Assembly: GCF_010093065.1 (NCBI RefSeq)
Contig: NZ_CP048113.1
Location: 434,001-498,000 of the forward strand
Length of the DNA stretch: 64,000 nt
From: Chitinophaga agri
GTDB lineage: Bacteria; Bacteroidota; Bacteroidia; Chitinophagales; Chitinophagaceae
Direction of reading: 5' to 3'
Positions 9,469 to 18,800 of the stretch are shown one piece after another. The notes under the pieces were generated by a model. The model did not search any database. It was not told the DNA's origin and worked only from the letters and a program-made list of their open reading frames with translations. Position numbers and translations under genes: made by a program. Each line of letters starts with the position of its first letter. The stretch's first letter is position 1.

Positions 9469-10356
9469 TTATATATTACGCAAATGATTTTTTCTGAATT
9501 CACTGGGCCGGTAACCTGTTAGCTTTTTGAAGGTGGTAGAGAAATGCTGAGAGGAATAGAACCCTATATCAAGTGCGATATCCGTCACTGATATATCGGC
9601 CCGTTTCAATAATCTGATCGCCTCGGAAATGCGGATATTGATCAGGTAATTGATAGGCGAGAACCCGGTAAAATTTTTCACCTTTTCGGTAAACAAAGTG
9701 GTACCCATTCCTACCAGTCCGGCCATTTCCTCTACAGTCCACTGATGTGCGAGGTCCTGCCGCAGCGCCATTTCCAGATTTGTGAACGCCTGGGGGAAGT
9801 CGCGGGTCGAATGTGTTTGCCGCGTTATCTTACGGCTAACCTGTATCAGCAGTTCATCTATATGGTGATTAACACGCGTCTGATAAGCGACCTGCATTTC
9901 AAATAGCTCTGTGTAAATACATTTAATAATACTGCACACTTCATTGAACCGGCTCAGTGCGGGGAGGTTGTTTACAAACAATATCTTGCTGATGGCAGCG
10001 GCTTCACTGTCAGATAACCTGCTCCATTTATCTGGTAGTATATGACCGGTATCCAGTTTCTGTACGGCGAGTTGTATCCAGATAAAGGACCCGATGGTCA
10101 GTACGCTATTGTCGGAACTGAGTGGAATATCAGGCATTATCAGCGCTACATCACCGGGATAAAACACGTGCGGTTGATGGTTAATGTACCATTCGAACCT
10201 GCCTTCTAATATATGATATATGCGTAATCCTTCTGCTACAGTGGCCGGAAAACTGTTGGGCTGAATGGAGCCATTCTTTTTCATGCCCAGCTCCAGGATA
10301 TGCGGAAATAACGCCAGCTCTGGAGATCTACCGTGGTTTAGCACAAATTGATTCAT
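9469..10356 (-). CDS. AraC-family transcriptional regulator
   Basis: The ATG at 10354-10356 gives 295 residues beginning 'MNQFVLNHGRSPEL'; an upstream in-frame TTG at 10413 is less likely. An N-terminal cupin-like effector domain contains 'HILEGRFEWYINHQPHVFYPGD', followed by a linker and a C-terminal double helix-turn-helix with 'ISVTDIALDIGFYSSQHFSTTFKKLTGYRPSEFRK'-type sequence, the classical AraC signature. It is first in the minus-strand operon and divergent from the SusC gene at 10503, so it probably controls both arms of the locus from the shared intergenic region. Confidence 0.9.
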   Translation of the reverse strand: MNQFVLNHGRSPELALFPHILELGMKKNGSIQPNSFPATVAEGLRIYHILEGRFEWYINHQPHVFYPGDVALIMPDIPLSSDNSVLTIGSFIWIQLAVQKLDTGHILPDKWSRLSDSEAAAISKILFVNNLPALSRFNEVCSIIKCIYTELFEMQVAYQTRVNHHIDELLIQVSRKITRQTHSTRDFPQAFTNLEMALRQDLAHQWTVEEMAGLVGMGTTLFTEKVKNFTGFSPINYLINIRISEAIRLLKRADISVTDIALDIGFYSSQHFSTTFKKLTGYRPSEFRKNHLRNI

Positions 10357-10502
10357 ATAGGTAATGCGTGGGCTTACATAAAGTAAAGAAATTTGTTCAA
10401 CCTGTACGTACAAAATTCAACGTCGTTTTATTTTGGAAGTTTTTATATGTAATACCAGATAATTTGTAAGTCTAAAGATTCCTCACCACACCAAATTACG
10501 TT

Positions 10503-13500
10503 ATGAAAAATTACTTCTTTGGCAGTGCATCCCGCCTTGCTGGTGGCTGGTTGCTTGTTGTCTTACAGCTGATAGCGTCTTATACCTATGCGCAAACCGT
10601 GACAGGAACGGTGGCTGATGAAAAGGGTGCAAGACTCCCCGGCGTTTCTATCACCGTAAAGGGCCGTTCCCAGGGAACCACGTCCGATAGCTCGGGCAAC
10701 TATCGTATTCCCGCTTCCGCCAATGCCATCCTTATATTCACCTCACTGGGTTTTAAAACAACAGAAGTGAGGGTTACGGACCAGCGAATAATAAATGTAT
10801 CAATGCTGATCGATAACCAGAACCTGGGTGAAGTGATCGTCACTGCCCTTGGTATTAAGAAACAGGCCCGTAGCCTGGGATATGCCGCCACCAGTGTCAA
10901 ACCCGAGGAAATTAGTGTGAACCGCAGCAGCAATGTAATGAATGCCCTGCAGGGGAAGGTGGCAGGACTGAACATCTCTTCGCTGGGTACAGGGCCAGGG
11001 GGCACCTCCAAGATACGCATCCGTGGTCAGTCGTCTATTTCGGGGCAAAATAATCCGCTGATCGTCATTAACGGCGTGCCGGTTGACAATACCAATTTCA
11101 ACGATAATATCACAGGCGTAAAAGGAGGAGGCGTGTTCGCTGACGGGGGAGATGGCTTGTCGAGTATTAATCCTGATGATATCGAGAACATGACGATATT
11201 AAAAGGTGCACCAGCATCTGCTCTTTATGGCTCCCGTGCAAAGGATGGGGTGATCATGATCACTACGAAGACAAAGGGGAAAACCAGGGGGATCGGTGTC
11301 ACCTATAATCTTAACTATACCAATGACACCCCGCTCGACTTTACTGATTACCAGCAGGAATATGGTCAGGGTGAAAATGGCGTTCGTCCGTCAGTGCCGA
11401 ATCCAACTTCCGGGCAATGGTCATTCGGTGAGAAATTTGCACCGGGACTGACACAGATCCTTTTTAATAACCTGACGCTACCCTACGAACCACAAGGTAG
11501 CCGCATCCGGGAGTTTTATCGTCATGGTCAGAATGTTGCGAACACGGTTGCTTTTGAGAGTAGCAGTGATAAAGGAGGTTTGCGGTTGTCGCTTAATAAT
11601 ACCGATAATCGCGGGATCATGCCCAATAATACATTTAACCGCAAATCAATGAATATGGGGTTTAGCTATGACCTGTCGGAGCAATTTATGATATCAGGAA
11701 ACGTAAATTATTCCCGGGAGAATAACAGGAATCCACCCAATATAGCGAATCAGGATAATTCCATTCCCACCACCCTGATGGCCATGTCGACATCCATGCC
11801 ATTGCAGGTGCTGGATGACAATAAGTATAATGCAGCTGGCGACGAATATAACTGGTCCAGGTTCACCAACCGCACCAATCCCTACTGGGTGATGGCAGAA
11901 CAGTTTCATAACATAAAACGGGACCGTATTTATGGTAATGTGACCCTGAGATATCGCTTGCGGCCATGGCTCAGCGTACAGGGGCGGTTTGGTCAGGACT
12001 ACTGGTCCAGGGATGAGGACGTCAACAATTTTCCTACGGGACAGGCCTCCCGGGCTGCAGCGCCTCCAGGATTTGTGAATGGTTTATATACACAGGAATC
12101 GCGTCGCTTTCGGGAAACGAACCTTGACTACCTGATCAATGCGAATAAAAAATTCGGCGCAGTAGAAATTAATGTTAATGCGGGAGGTAACCGCATGCGT
12201 AAACGAAGCGACGTCAATAATGTGGTGGTAACAGATTTTATCACCAGGGGAATATATGCAGTACAGAACGGACGTTCCAAAGATCCGGTGTATACGCTGA
12301 TAGAACAGGGTGTAAACTCCTTGTATGGTTCTGCTGAAATAAACTATCAGCAAACGTTCTACCTGACCGGTACAATACGGAATGACTGGTTCTCCACCCT
12401 GTCGCCTGAAAATAGAAGTATTTTGTATCCTTCCATCTCTGGTAGCTATATTTTCTCCGAACATCTGCCCCATGCCGGTTGGCTGAATTTTGGTAAGCTA
12501 CGCCTGGGTTATGCGGAAGTGGGAAGTGATGGAGATGTGGCGCCATATTCTAATCAGTTGTTCTATACACCTAATGCCAATTTCATTAATAACCCCAATG
12601 GGCAGGCGGTGCCTGTTGGCACGAGCGCTATCAGTAACAATGTTACCGGTACGACGTTACCCAACGCAGGATTAAAACCCAGTAGGATAGCTGAAGTGGA
12701 GGCCGGCCTGGAAATGCGGTTATTTGATAGCCGTGTAAATATTGATCTGGCAGCCTACCGGAAAATTACCAGCGACCAGATAGTGCTGGTACAAATTTCA
12801 GATGCATCCGGTTACCTGAACAGACCGATCAACAGCGGTAAAAGCCGTAATCAGGGCTTTGAAGTGATGCTGAACCTGGTGCCGGTGCGGGGTACTCACT
12901 GGAACTGGGAGTTCACCGCAAACACCTCCTATAACATTACGAAAGTACTTAGTATCATCACAGAGAAACCCGGAGAGCGCATCACTACAGGCACGCACGT
13001 GTTCAATGGAGAGACCCGGCATGTTGTGGGGCAGGAAATCGGACAGATTGCCGGTTACGGATATGCATATAATGATAAAGGACAGCAAATATTTCAGTCG
13101 AACGGTTTGCCGCAGCGGACAGCTGACTTCCTGTTATTTGGCAGTGCGTTGCCCAAATGGGTAGGAGGCTTTTTAAACACCGTCAGCTATAAAGGTTTCA
13201 GGTTGAGTGTTTTTGTTGATTATAAACTTGGTAACAAAATGCTGTCCGGTACTAACTTCAACGCAGTAAGACACGGACTGCATAAGAGAACGCTGGAGGG
13301 CCGTGAAGGCGGTGTAACAGGTGATGGAGTAGATGCAGCGGGCAATCCGAATAAGGCCGTGGCAGCAGCGCAAACGTATTGGGAACATCTTCGTTCACAA
13401 CAGATCGTGGCATCTGTTGTATACAACGGCGGGTACTGGAAGGTACGCCAGGTATCGTTGGGTTATGACCTTACAAAGCATATTCCGGCCAGATGGCCGA

Positions 13501-13673
13501 TAAAAGGTCTGAAGCTTGATCTTGTCGGCAACAATGTATTGCTGCTGAAGAAGTGGGTTGATAACATTGACCCGGAGACATTTGGCTTTGGGTCTGATAA
13601 CCAGATGGGACTTGAATCGCCCGGACTACCCACCACCCGCAGTCTTGGATTGAATCTGAATGTAAAACTTTAA
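10503..13673 (+). CDS. SusC/RagA-family TonB-linked outer-membrane transporter
   Basis: A 1056-residue SusC-type transporter. A signal peptide ends near 'IASYTYAQT' (about residue 30). A CarboxypepD_reg-like domain follows with 'DEKGARLPGVSITVKG' and 'TTSDSSGNYRIPA' (about 35-110), then the SusC hinge 'LGEVIVTALGIKKQ', a plug domain with 'KIRIRGQSSISGQNNPLIVING' features, and a long beta-barrel ending in the strand 'SLGLNLNVKL'. It leads an operon with the SusD gene 11 bases downstream and an aldonate dehydratase after that. With divergent regulator, kinase and dehydratase genes, the imported ligand is probably a sugar acid or a glycan containing one. No STN domain is present, so regulation is expected through the AraC protein rather than a FecR-type anti-sigma factor. 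Confidence 0.93.
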   Translation: MKNYFFGSASRLAGGWLLVVLQLIASYTYAQTVTGTVADEKGARLPGVSITVKGRSQGTTSDSSGNYRIPASANAILIFTSLGFKTTEVRVTDQRIINVSMLIDNQNLGEVIVTALGIKKQARSLGYAATSVKPEEISVNRSSNVMNALQGKVAGLNISSLGTGPGGTSKIRIRGQSSISGQNNPLIVINGVPVDNTNFNDNITGVKGGGVFADGGDGLSSINPDDIENMTILKGAPASALYGSRAKDGVIMITTKTKGKTRGIGVTYNLNYTNDTPLDFTDYQQEYGQGENGVRPSVPNPTSGQWSFGEKFAPGLTQILFNNLTLPYEPQGSRIREFYRHGQNVANTVAFESSSDKGGLRLSLNNTDNRGIMPNNTFNRKSMNMGFSYDLSEQFMISGNVNYSRENNRNPPNIANQDNSIPTTLMAMSTSMPLQVLDDNKYNAAGDEYNWSRFTNRTNPYWVMAEQFHNIKRDRIYGNVTLRYRLRPWLSVQGRFGQDYWSRDEDVNNFPTGQASRAAAPPGFVNGLYTQESRRFRETNLDYLINANKKFGAVEINVNAGGNRMRKRSDVNNVVVTDFITRGIYAVQNGRSKDPVYTLIEQGVNSLYGSAEINYQQTFYLTGTIRNDWFSTLSPENRSILYPSISGSYIFSEHLPHAGWLNFGKLRLGYAEVGSDGDVAPYSNQLFYTPNANFINNPNGQAVPVGTSAISNNVTGTTLPNAGLKPSRIAEVEAGLEMRLFDSRVNIDLAAYRKITSDQIVLVQISDASGYLNRPINSGKSRNQGFEVMLNLVPVRGTHWNWEFTANTSYNITKVLSIITEKPGERITTGTHVFNGETRHVVGQEIGQIAGYGYAYNDKGQQIFQSNGLPQRTADFLLFGSALPKWVGGFLNTVSYKGFRLSVFVDYKLGNKMLSGTNFNAVRHGLHKRTLEGREGGVTGDGVDAAGNPNKAVAAAQTYWEHLRSQQIVASVVYNGGYWKVRQVSLGYDLTKHIPARWPIKGLKLDLVGNNVLLLKKWVDNIDPETFGFGSDNQMGLESPGLPTTRSLGLNLNVKL

Positions 13674-13684
13674 AAGATCCCATC

Positions 13685-15214
13685 ATGAAAAAGTGCTTAT
13701 TATCCATCGCTATATTGTGTTGTCTTATTTCCTGTGACAAGGGGTTGAGTGATCTGAACGTGAACGAAACGAATTCGACCTCCCTGGATCCGGTGCTGCT
13801 GCTCAACCAGGCCATTATTAATACATCATTTCCGGTGAAGTCATTAGTATTTGATGTAGGAATAGTACAGCAAATGGTATCACCCAATGGCGGCGTACTT
13901 GCCGGCGCCAATTTTAATCAGGACAGTCGCGATGTAACAACACAACCCTTATGGACAGCTTACTACCAAAGCGTAATAAAGAACACGTATGATGCCCGTA
14001 TGCGGTCGAAGGATCTGGTGAACAGAAGCAACATGTATAATATGGCGCGCATTTACCAGTCATATATATTCATGATACTGACGGATGAATACGGAGATAT
14101 TCCCTATCTGGAAGGTGGCGCCGGTTTAGCAACAGGCGTATTGTTTCCACAATACGATCGTCAGCAGGACATTTATCCGTTGCTGATACAGGAACTTACA
14201 GAAGCCGCTGCGGCACTTAATACGACGGCTGTTATTGAAACAGGCGATATCTTGTATGCCGGGAATATAGCCAAATGGAAGAAATTTGCCTATTCCCTGT
14301 TATTGCGGGCAGGTATGCGGCTGAGTAAGGTAGATGTTACCAAAGCGCAAAGCACAGTGGAGGCAGCCTTCGCAGGAGGTGTCATTACTGTTAATGCAGA
14401 TAATGCCTATATAAGGCATGATGCGAATTATACGCAACCTATTGGCAGTACACTTAATGGTGGAGAAGCAGCCAATTTTTACCTCGCCAAACCATTTGCG
14501 GACCGGCTGAAGAATACCAATGATCCAAGGCTGTCAGCAATAGCCGTCAGGTATATCGGGGCCGCCAGTGGTGCAGGGCAGACAGCCGCCGCCGGAACTA
14601 CGGATCCTGTGAAACAAATCGGGATGCCTATCGGCAAAGATAATGGCACGGTCACTGCCGCAGCGACAGCTGATGGCCTCACCAGTTTTTACGAGTATAG
14701 TCAGGTTGACCGGCGCAGAATACTTAAAACATTTTCCCCTGTATTTCTTGTAACAGCAGCACAAACGAACCTTTTGCTGGCAGAGGCCCGCTTCCGGGGC
14801 TGGATCACATCCGGCACTGCGGCGCAGTACTTTGCTGATGGCATTAGCGCCCATATGGATCAAATGGCCGTATATGATGTTAATTCAGCCATCACTGCCA
14901 CTGCACGTGATACGTATGTGGCGGCCAATCCTCTTACGGCTGGCAGGGAGTTGGAGGAGATCAATACCCAATACTGGATCGCCTCCTTTCTGAATGGCCC
15001 CGAAGCATTTGCGAATTTCAGGAGAAGTGGTTTTCCTAACCTTGCTCCTAATCCATATGGCCAACCTGGCAATCCGGATGTACCTGAAGGCACTTTTATC
15101 AGGAGATTGACCTATCCAACCTCCGAGCTAAGTGTAAACAGTGAAAACGTAAACGAAGCCATATCCCGACAGGGCGCCGATAAGCTGAGCACAAGGGTCT
15201 GGTGGGATAAGTAA
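13685..15214 (+). CDS. SusD/RagB-family surface lipoprotein
   Basis: A 509-residue lipoprotein of the SusD-like group that forms the lid of the SusC transporter. The lipobox is 'LIS' before Cys-17, followed by 'DKGLSDLNVNETNSTSLDP', the usual SusD-like opening. The TPR-rich core includes 'YQSVIKNTYDARMRSKDL' and 'DEYGDIPYLEGG', and the C-terminal region has 'RRLTYPTSELSVNSENV', a motif common in SusD-like proteins of this subgroup. It lies 11 bases after susC and 14 bases before the dehydratase, so it is in the same transcript. Confidence 0.9.
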   Translation: MKKCLLSIAILCCLISCDKGLSDLNVNETNSTSLDPVLLLNQAIINTSFPVKSLVFDVGIVQQMVSPNGGVLAGANFNQDSRDVTTQPLWTAYYQSVIKNTYDARMRSKDLVNRSNMYNMARIYQSYIFMILTDEYGDIPYLEGGAGLATGVLFPQYDRQQDIYPLLIQELTEAAAALNTTAVIETGDILYAGNIAKWKKFAYSLLLRAGMRLSKVDVTKAQSTVEAAFAGGVITVNADNAYIRHDANYTQPIGSTLNGGEAANFYLAKPFADRLKNTNDPRLSAIAVRYIGAASGAGQTAAAGTTDPVKQIGMPIGKDNGTVTAAATADGLTSFYEYSQVDRRRILKTFSPVFLVTAAQTNLLLAEARFRGWITSGTAAQYFADGISAHMDQMAVYDVNSAITATARDTYVAANPLTAGRELEEINTQYWIASFLNGPEAFANFRRSGFPNLAPNPYGQPGNPDVPEGTFIRRLTYPTSELSVNSENVNEAISRQGADKLSTRVWWDK

Positions 15215-15228
15215 AATAATAACTGGTA

Positions 15229-16950
15229 ATGAGCACAGAGAGAAAACTAAGAAGCTCCGACTGGTTCGGCAAACAGGATAAAATGAGTTTTGTACACCGG
15301 TCATGGTTCCGTAACCAGGGCTATCCCGATGATTATTTCATGAACAGGCCAATCATCGGCATCTGTAATACCTGGAGCGAGCTGACACCCTGCAATGGTC
15401 ATCTTCGTGAAATAGCTGAAGTGGTAAAGCGTGGCGTGCTGGAAGCCGGAGGCGTTCCATTCGAGTTTCCGGTTACATCGCTTGGTGAAACGGTTATGCG
15501 GCCCACTACGATGTTATTCCGTAACCTCACGAGTATGGACGTGGAGGAAACGATCCGCGCGAACCCCATTGATGGGGTAGTATTACTGACAGGTTGCGAT
15601 AAAACAACCCCGAGCACAATTATGGGCGCCTGCAGTGTGGATCTGCCCACAATAGTGATACCAGGAGGCGCTATGCTTAATGGACATTTCCGGGGTGAAT
15701 GCATTGGAAGTGGCACCTTCAACTGGATGATAAAGGAAAAGCAGGGACTGGAAAATTACACGATGCAGGACATCCAGGAAGTAGAAACGGGTGTGGCGAG
15801 AAGTCAGGGGCACTGCATGACGATGGGTACGGCGAGTACAATGGCGTGTATGTCAGAAGCACTTGGTCTGACATTACCTGGTGCTGCCGCTATTCCAGCT
15901 GTGGATGCACGTAAGAAACTGCTGGCCCAGTTGAGTGGTCGTCGTATTGTAGAAATGGTGAAGGAAGACCTGAAACTCTCCCGTATACTTACCCGGAATG
16001 CCTTTGAGAATGCTATTGTCATTAATGCTGCGATCGGAGGTTCGACAAATTTTATCATTCATTTACTGGCTATTGCCGGCCGGATCGGCGTTCCTCTTTC
16101 ACTTGATGATTTCGATACAACCGGCAGCAGGATTCCCCTTTTGGTCAACCTGAAGCCCTCAGGGAAATTTCTGATGGAAGATTTTTATTATGCAGGAGGC
16201 CTGCCGGTTGTGATCCGGGAAATGCAACCCTATCTTAAACCAGATGTCATCACTGTTAACGGGAAAAGTCTTTGCGACAACTGCACTGTCTCACCCTGTT
16301 ACAATACGGAAGTAATTGCCACGTTACAGGCCCCCCTGCAATCAGAAGCCGGTGTAGCCGTGCTGAGAGGTAACCTATGCCAGCAGGGGGCTGTTATCAA
16401 GCCTGCCGCAGCATCTGCTCATTTATTGAAACACCGTGGGCGGGCAGTCGTATTTGAATGTATAGAAGACTATATCGCGCAGATAGATGACCCGGAGTTA
16501 GATATTGATGAACATTGTGTAATAGTGCTGAAAGGCGTCGGTCCGGTGGGTTATCCGGGAATGCCTGAAGTCGGAAATGTGGATCTGCCAATGAAGCTGT
16601 TGAAGAAGGGAGTGAAGGATATGGTACGGATCTCTGATGGCCGCATGAGTGGCACCGCCGGCGGTACGGTAGTGCTGCATATATCTCCGGAATCGGCCGT
16701 TGGAGGTGCATTGGCTTTCGTTCATAATGGAGATATGATAGAGCTGGATGTAGCCGCCAGGAGACTGCATCTTGATATTACAGAAGAGGAACTTGCTGCC
16801 CGTAAGGCCGGCTGGCAGCCGCCCCTACCTATGGCCATCCGCGGATATGTTAAATTTTATATTGATCATGTGCAGCAGGCGCATCTCGGGGCGGATCTTG
16901 ATATATTGCGAGGCGGATCAGGGGCAGAAGTGGTAAGGGACCTTCATTGA
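15229..16950 (+). CDS. IlvD/Edd-family aldonic acid dehydratase (L-arabinonate dehydratase type)
   Basis: A 573-residue iron-sulfur dehydratase. It would convert an aldonic acid to its 2-keto-3-deoxy form. The sequence matches the pentonate branch: 'WFGKQDKMSFVHRSW', 'GICNTWSELTPCN' and 'GCDKTTPSTIMGA'. Candidate cluster ligands are Cys-55, Cys-123 and Cys-196 ('SQGHCMTMG'), the same spacing as Cys-59, Cys-127 and Cys-200 of the known [2Fe-2S] L-arabinonate dehydratase. It is the third gene of the susCD operon, placing sugar-acid breakdown under the same control as uptake. Substrate could be L-arabinonate, D-xylonate or a hexonate. Confidence 0.88.
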   Translation: MSTERKLRSSDWFGKQDKMSFVHRSWFRNQGYPDDYFMNRPIIGICNTWSELTPCNGHLREIAEVVKRGVLEAGGVPFEFPVTSLGETVMRPTTMLFRNLTSMDVEETIRANPIDGVVLLTGCDKTTPSTIMGACSVDLPTIVIPGGAMLNGHFRGECIGSGTFNWMIKEKQGLENYTMQDIQEVETGVARSQGHCMTMGTASTMACMSEALGLTLPGAAAIPAVDARKKLLAQLSGRRIVEMVKEDLKLSRILTRNAFENAIVINAAIGGSTNFIIHLLAIAGRIGVPLSLDDFDTTGSRIPLLVNLKPSGKFLMEDFYYAGGLPVVIREMQPYLKPDVITVNGKSLCDNCTVSPCYNTEVIATLQAPLQSEAGVAVLRGNLCQQGAVIKPAAASAHLLKHRGRAVVFECIEDYIAQIDDPELDIDEHCVIVLKGVGPVGYPGMPEVGNVDLPMKLLKKGVKDMVRISDGRMSGTAGGTVVLHISPESAVGGALAFVHNGDMIELDVAARRLHLDITEEELAARKAGWQPPLPMAIRGYVKFYIDHVQQAHLGADLDILRGGSGAEVVRDLH

Positions 16951-17020
16951 GCAGGAAAGGTGTGGGTTCGCCTGCAAGGATAGCCAGGGATGGCGGTATG
17001 AGTAATTTCAACCGCCATTC

Positions 17021-17257
17021 TTATCGTTTCACAAGCCGGATAAGCCAGATTAATATTATAGCTCCTACCAGCGCCACGATCAGTGAGCCTGCAAGGCCGC
17101 TACCTATATGGATGCCAAGTTGGCCGAAAAGCCACCCACCCAGCCAGCCGCCAACTATGCCGACAATGATATCCACGATTATTCCAAACCCCTCACCACG
17201 CATCAGTTTCCCCGCCAGCCAGCCGGCAATGCCTCCGATAATAATAGTCCAAATCAT
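17021..17257 (-). CDS. GlsB/YeaQ/YmgE-family small membrane protein
   Basis: A 78-residue protein from the ATG at 17255-17257 ('MIWTIIIGGIAGWLAGKLM'); an upstream TTG is less likely. Three glycine-rich membrane helices with 'GIIVDIIVGIVGGWLGGWL' match the transglycosylase-associated/GlsB family, small stress-linked inner-membrane proteins of uncertain mechanism. It is a stand-alone gene convergent with the dehydratase operon. Confidence 0.88.
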   Translation of the reverse strand: MIWTIIIGGIAGWLAGKLMRGEGFGIIVDIIVGIVGGWLGGWLFGQLGIHIGSGLAGSLIVALVGAIILIWLIRLVKR

Positions 17258-17349
17258 AAAGTGATGTTTACATTTAAGCGTCAATTTACAACACAATATT
17301 GATATTATATAAATAAATTATGTATTTGGATGGAGGAGCAGGTAGGTGA

Positions 17350-18402
17350 TTATTTCATCTCATTTATATTTCGCACGGTTACATCCGGCATTTTTTCGAA
17401 AAGATCCTGCATATACTTTCTGTGATTGGCTCCGGCAATAACAACGACTTTTCTCACCCCCAGGGCCCTGGCTTGATTAACTACATTATCGCACATTGCT
17501 TTGTTTCTCATCATCCACCAGTGTATTTTCGAAAGCATTTCTTCTTTAGGGAAATTTTCCATGGTATACATTTCCGGCAAATAAAAATCTCCGGATGCGG
17601 AGATCTTAGCTGCTTCGTCGGTATTTAGCCATTCAGTGACATTTTTTGAAGTATTTTCTATACTATCGTATTTTGCAAAACCTTTAAGGATTGCTTTCAT
17701 ATAAGCTTTCAGTTCAGTACTGAACACAGCTGAAGTATCTTTTTTAAACACATCGAATTTTGCATCGAATGCTTCCCAGGACGCGCCCCAGTTCAGATCA
17801 TAATCCTGGCAGTCCATGGCAATTAATTCCCCTATTTTCAATTCCAGCATCATTGGAAACGCAATAAAGGCATATTCCGAAGTCTTTAATCTCTTCATAC
17901 TTCTTCCTACGGTATCTAATTGCGGGCTGAGTATTTTAGAGACATAGTTTTCAAGTTCAACGTCCGGCGATTTTTGAAGGTAATTAAACACTTGCCAAAA
18001 TTGATAATGGCCATTTGCAACGTCCTGATTTAGATAATGGGCATGGGCTAAGTCAGTTTTCAGCCGATAGTCTTTCGGGTTATTGATCACTGATTTTTTT
18101 AAGCTGTCTATTATTTGGGGCAACGCTTCTTCCGGTATATTTCTATTTTTCCTAAGTATTTCCAGGCGCATTAAATTCTCTTTTTTGCACCAGTAATTCA
18201 TAATATTCTGCTCGTCCTGCTTGCTCAGAAACTCGCCGAAAAAAGCTGTTGGCTTGAATTTTCTGATTGTATTGTGGATACCTGAAAAATCCTGCGGTGG
18301 ATAGTTAGCGTAGTTGTGTGAAACACCGATGAGCAAGACATCTACCTTTTGAGCGATAGCGCTGATGGAAAAGAAAAGAAGAAGAAAAAAAGAATACCTC
18401 AT
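17350..18402 (-). CDS. Exported DUF5694-like protein (TraB/TIKI-type fold)
   Basis: A 350-residue protein with a signal peptide (residues 1 to about 17, 'SFFLLLFFSISAIAQ'). After it, 'VDVLLIGVSHNYANYPPQD' and, near the C-terminus, 'VVVIAGANHRKYMQDLFEK' give the paired 'GxxH' and 'GANH' motifs seen in DUF5694 and, more distantly, in the TraB/GumN/TIKI erythromycin-esterase-like hydrolases. Helical between. Family relation is by motif recognition; enzymatic activity is not established. Confidence 0.65.
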   Translation of the reverse strand: MRYSFFLLLFFSISAIAQKVDVLLIGVSHNYANYPPQDFSGIHNTIRKFKPTAFFGEFLSKQDEQNIMNYWCKKENLMRLEILRKNRNIPEEALPQIIDSLKKSVINNPKDYRLKTDLAHAHYLNQDVANGHYQFWQVFNYLQKSPDVELENYVSKILSPQLDTVGRSMKRLKTSEYAFIAFPMMLELKIGELIAMDCQDYDLNWGASWEAFDAKFDVFKKDTSAVFSTELKAYMKAILKGFAKYDSIENTSKNVTEWLNTDEAAKISASGDFYLPEMYTMENFPKEEMLSKIHWWMMRNKAMCDNVVNQARALGVRKVVVIAGANHRKYMQDLFEKMPDVTVRNINEMK

Positions 18403-18800
18403 ATTGTCTTGATTAGATTAGTGCTGTCAATGGCCACAGTGCATACTTCAATGAAAACTGAAGGCGAGTGCGGTTTTGCCGAAATCCCCATCTTCATGGT
18501 CAAATGGGTGCAATACTTTTCAGGGGAGCGTTCGGGTTATATTTCCTACGTACAATATAGCACTTAGATAATCAATGGGGGCAATTTTTTTAATCAATGC
18601 GGTCTTTTCAACAGTGTTATTCTAAAGTGCTGTTTTAGGTGGTAAAGGACTAATGGTCGTGCCCGACTGCATTTATAGTCGAATTTATGGCAGAAACATT
18701 CGGGGGAATACGCACTAAAAGCAGGCTTTAACCTGCCAATTTCCGACATTATGGAGATTTTTTTTTAATTTGCCCGCTTTACCTATAGAAACCGCAAGGC
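18403..18800. other. Intergenic region upstream of nhaA
   Basis: About 400 bases between two divergently read genes. No coding signal. A small inverted repeat GCAGG...CCTGC lies at about 18721-18736. Promoters of both flanking genes are expected here but I cannot place them with confidence. Confidence 0.35.

Noticed and set aside
18403..18800. A sodium-sensing riboswitch upstream of nhaA
   Set aside because: No recognisable conserved aptamer structure; only a minor inverted repeat is seen.
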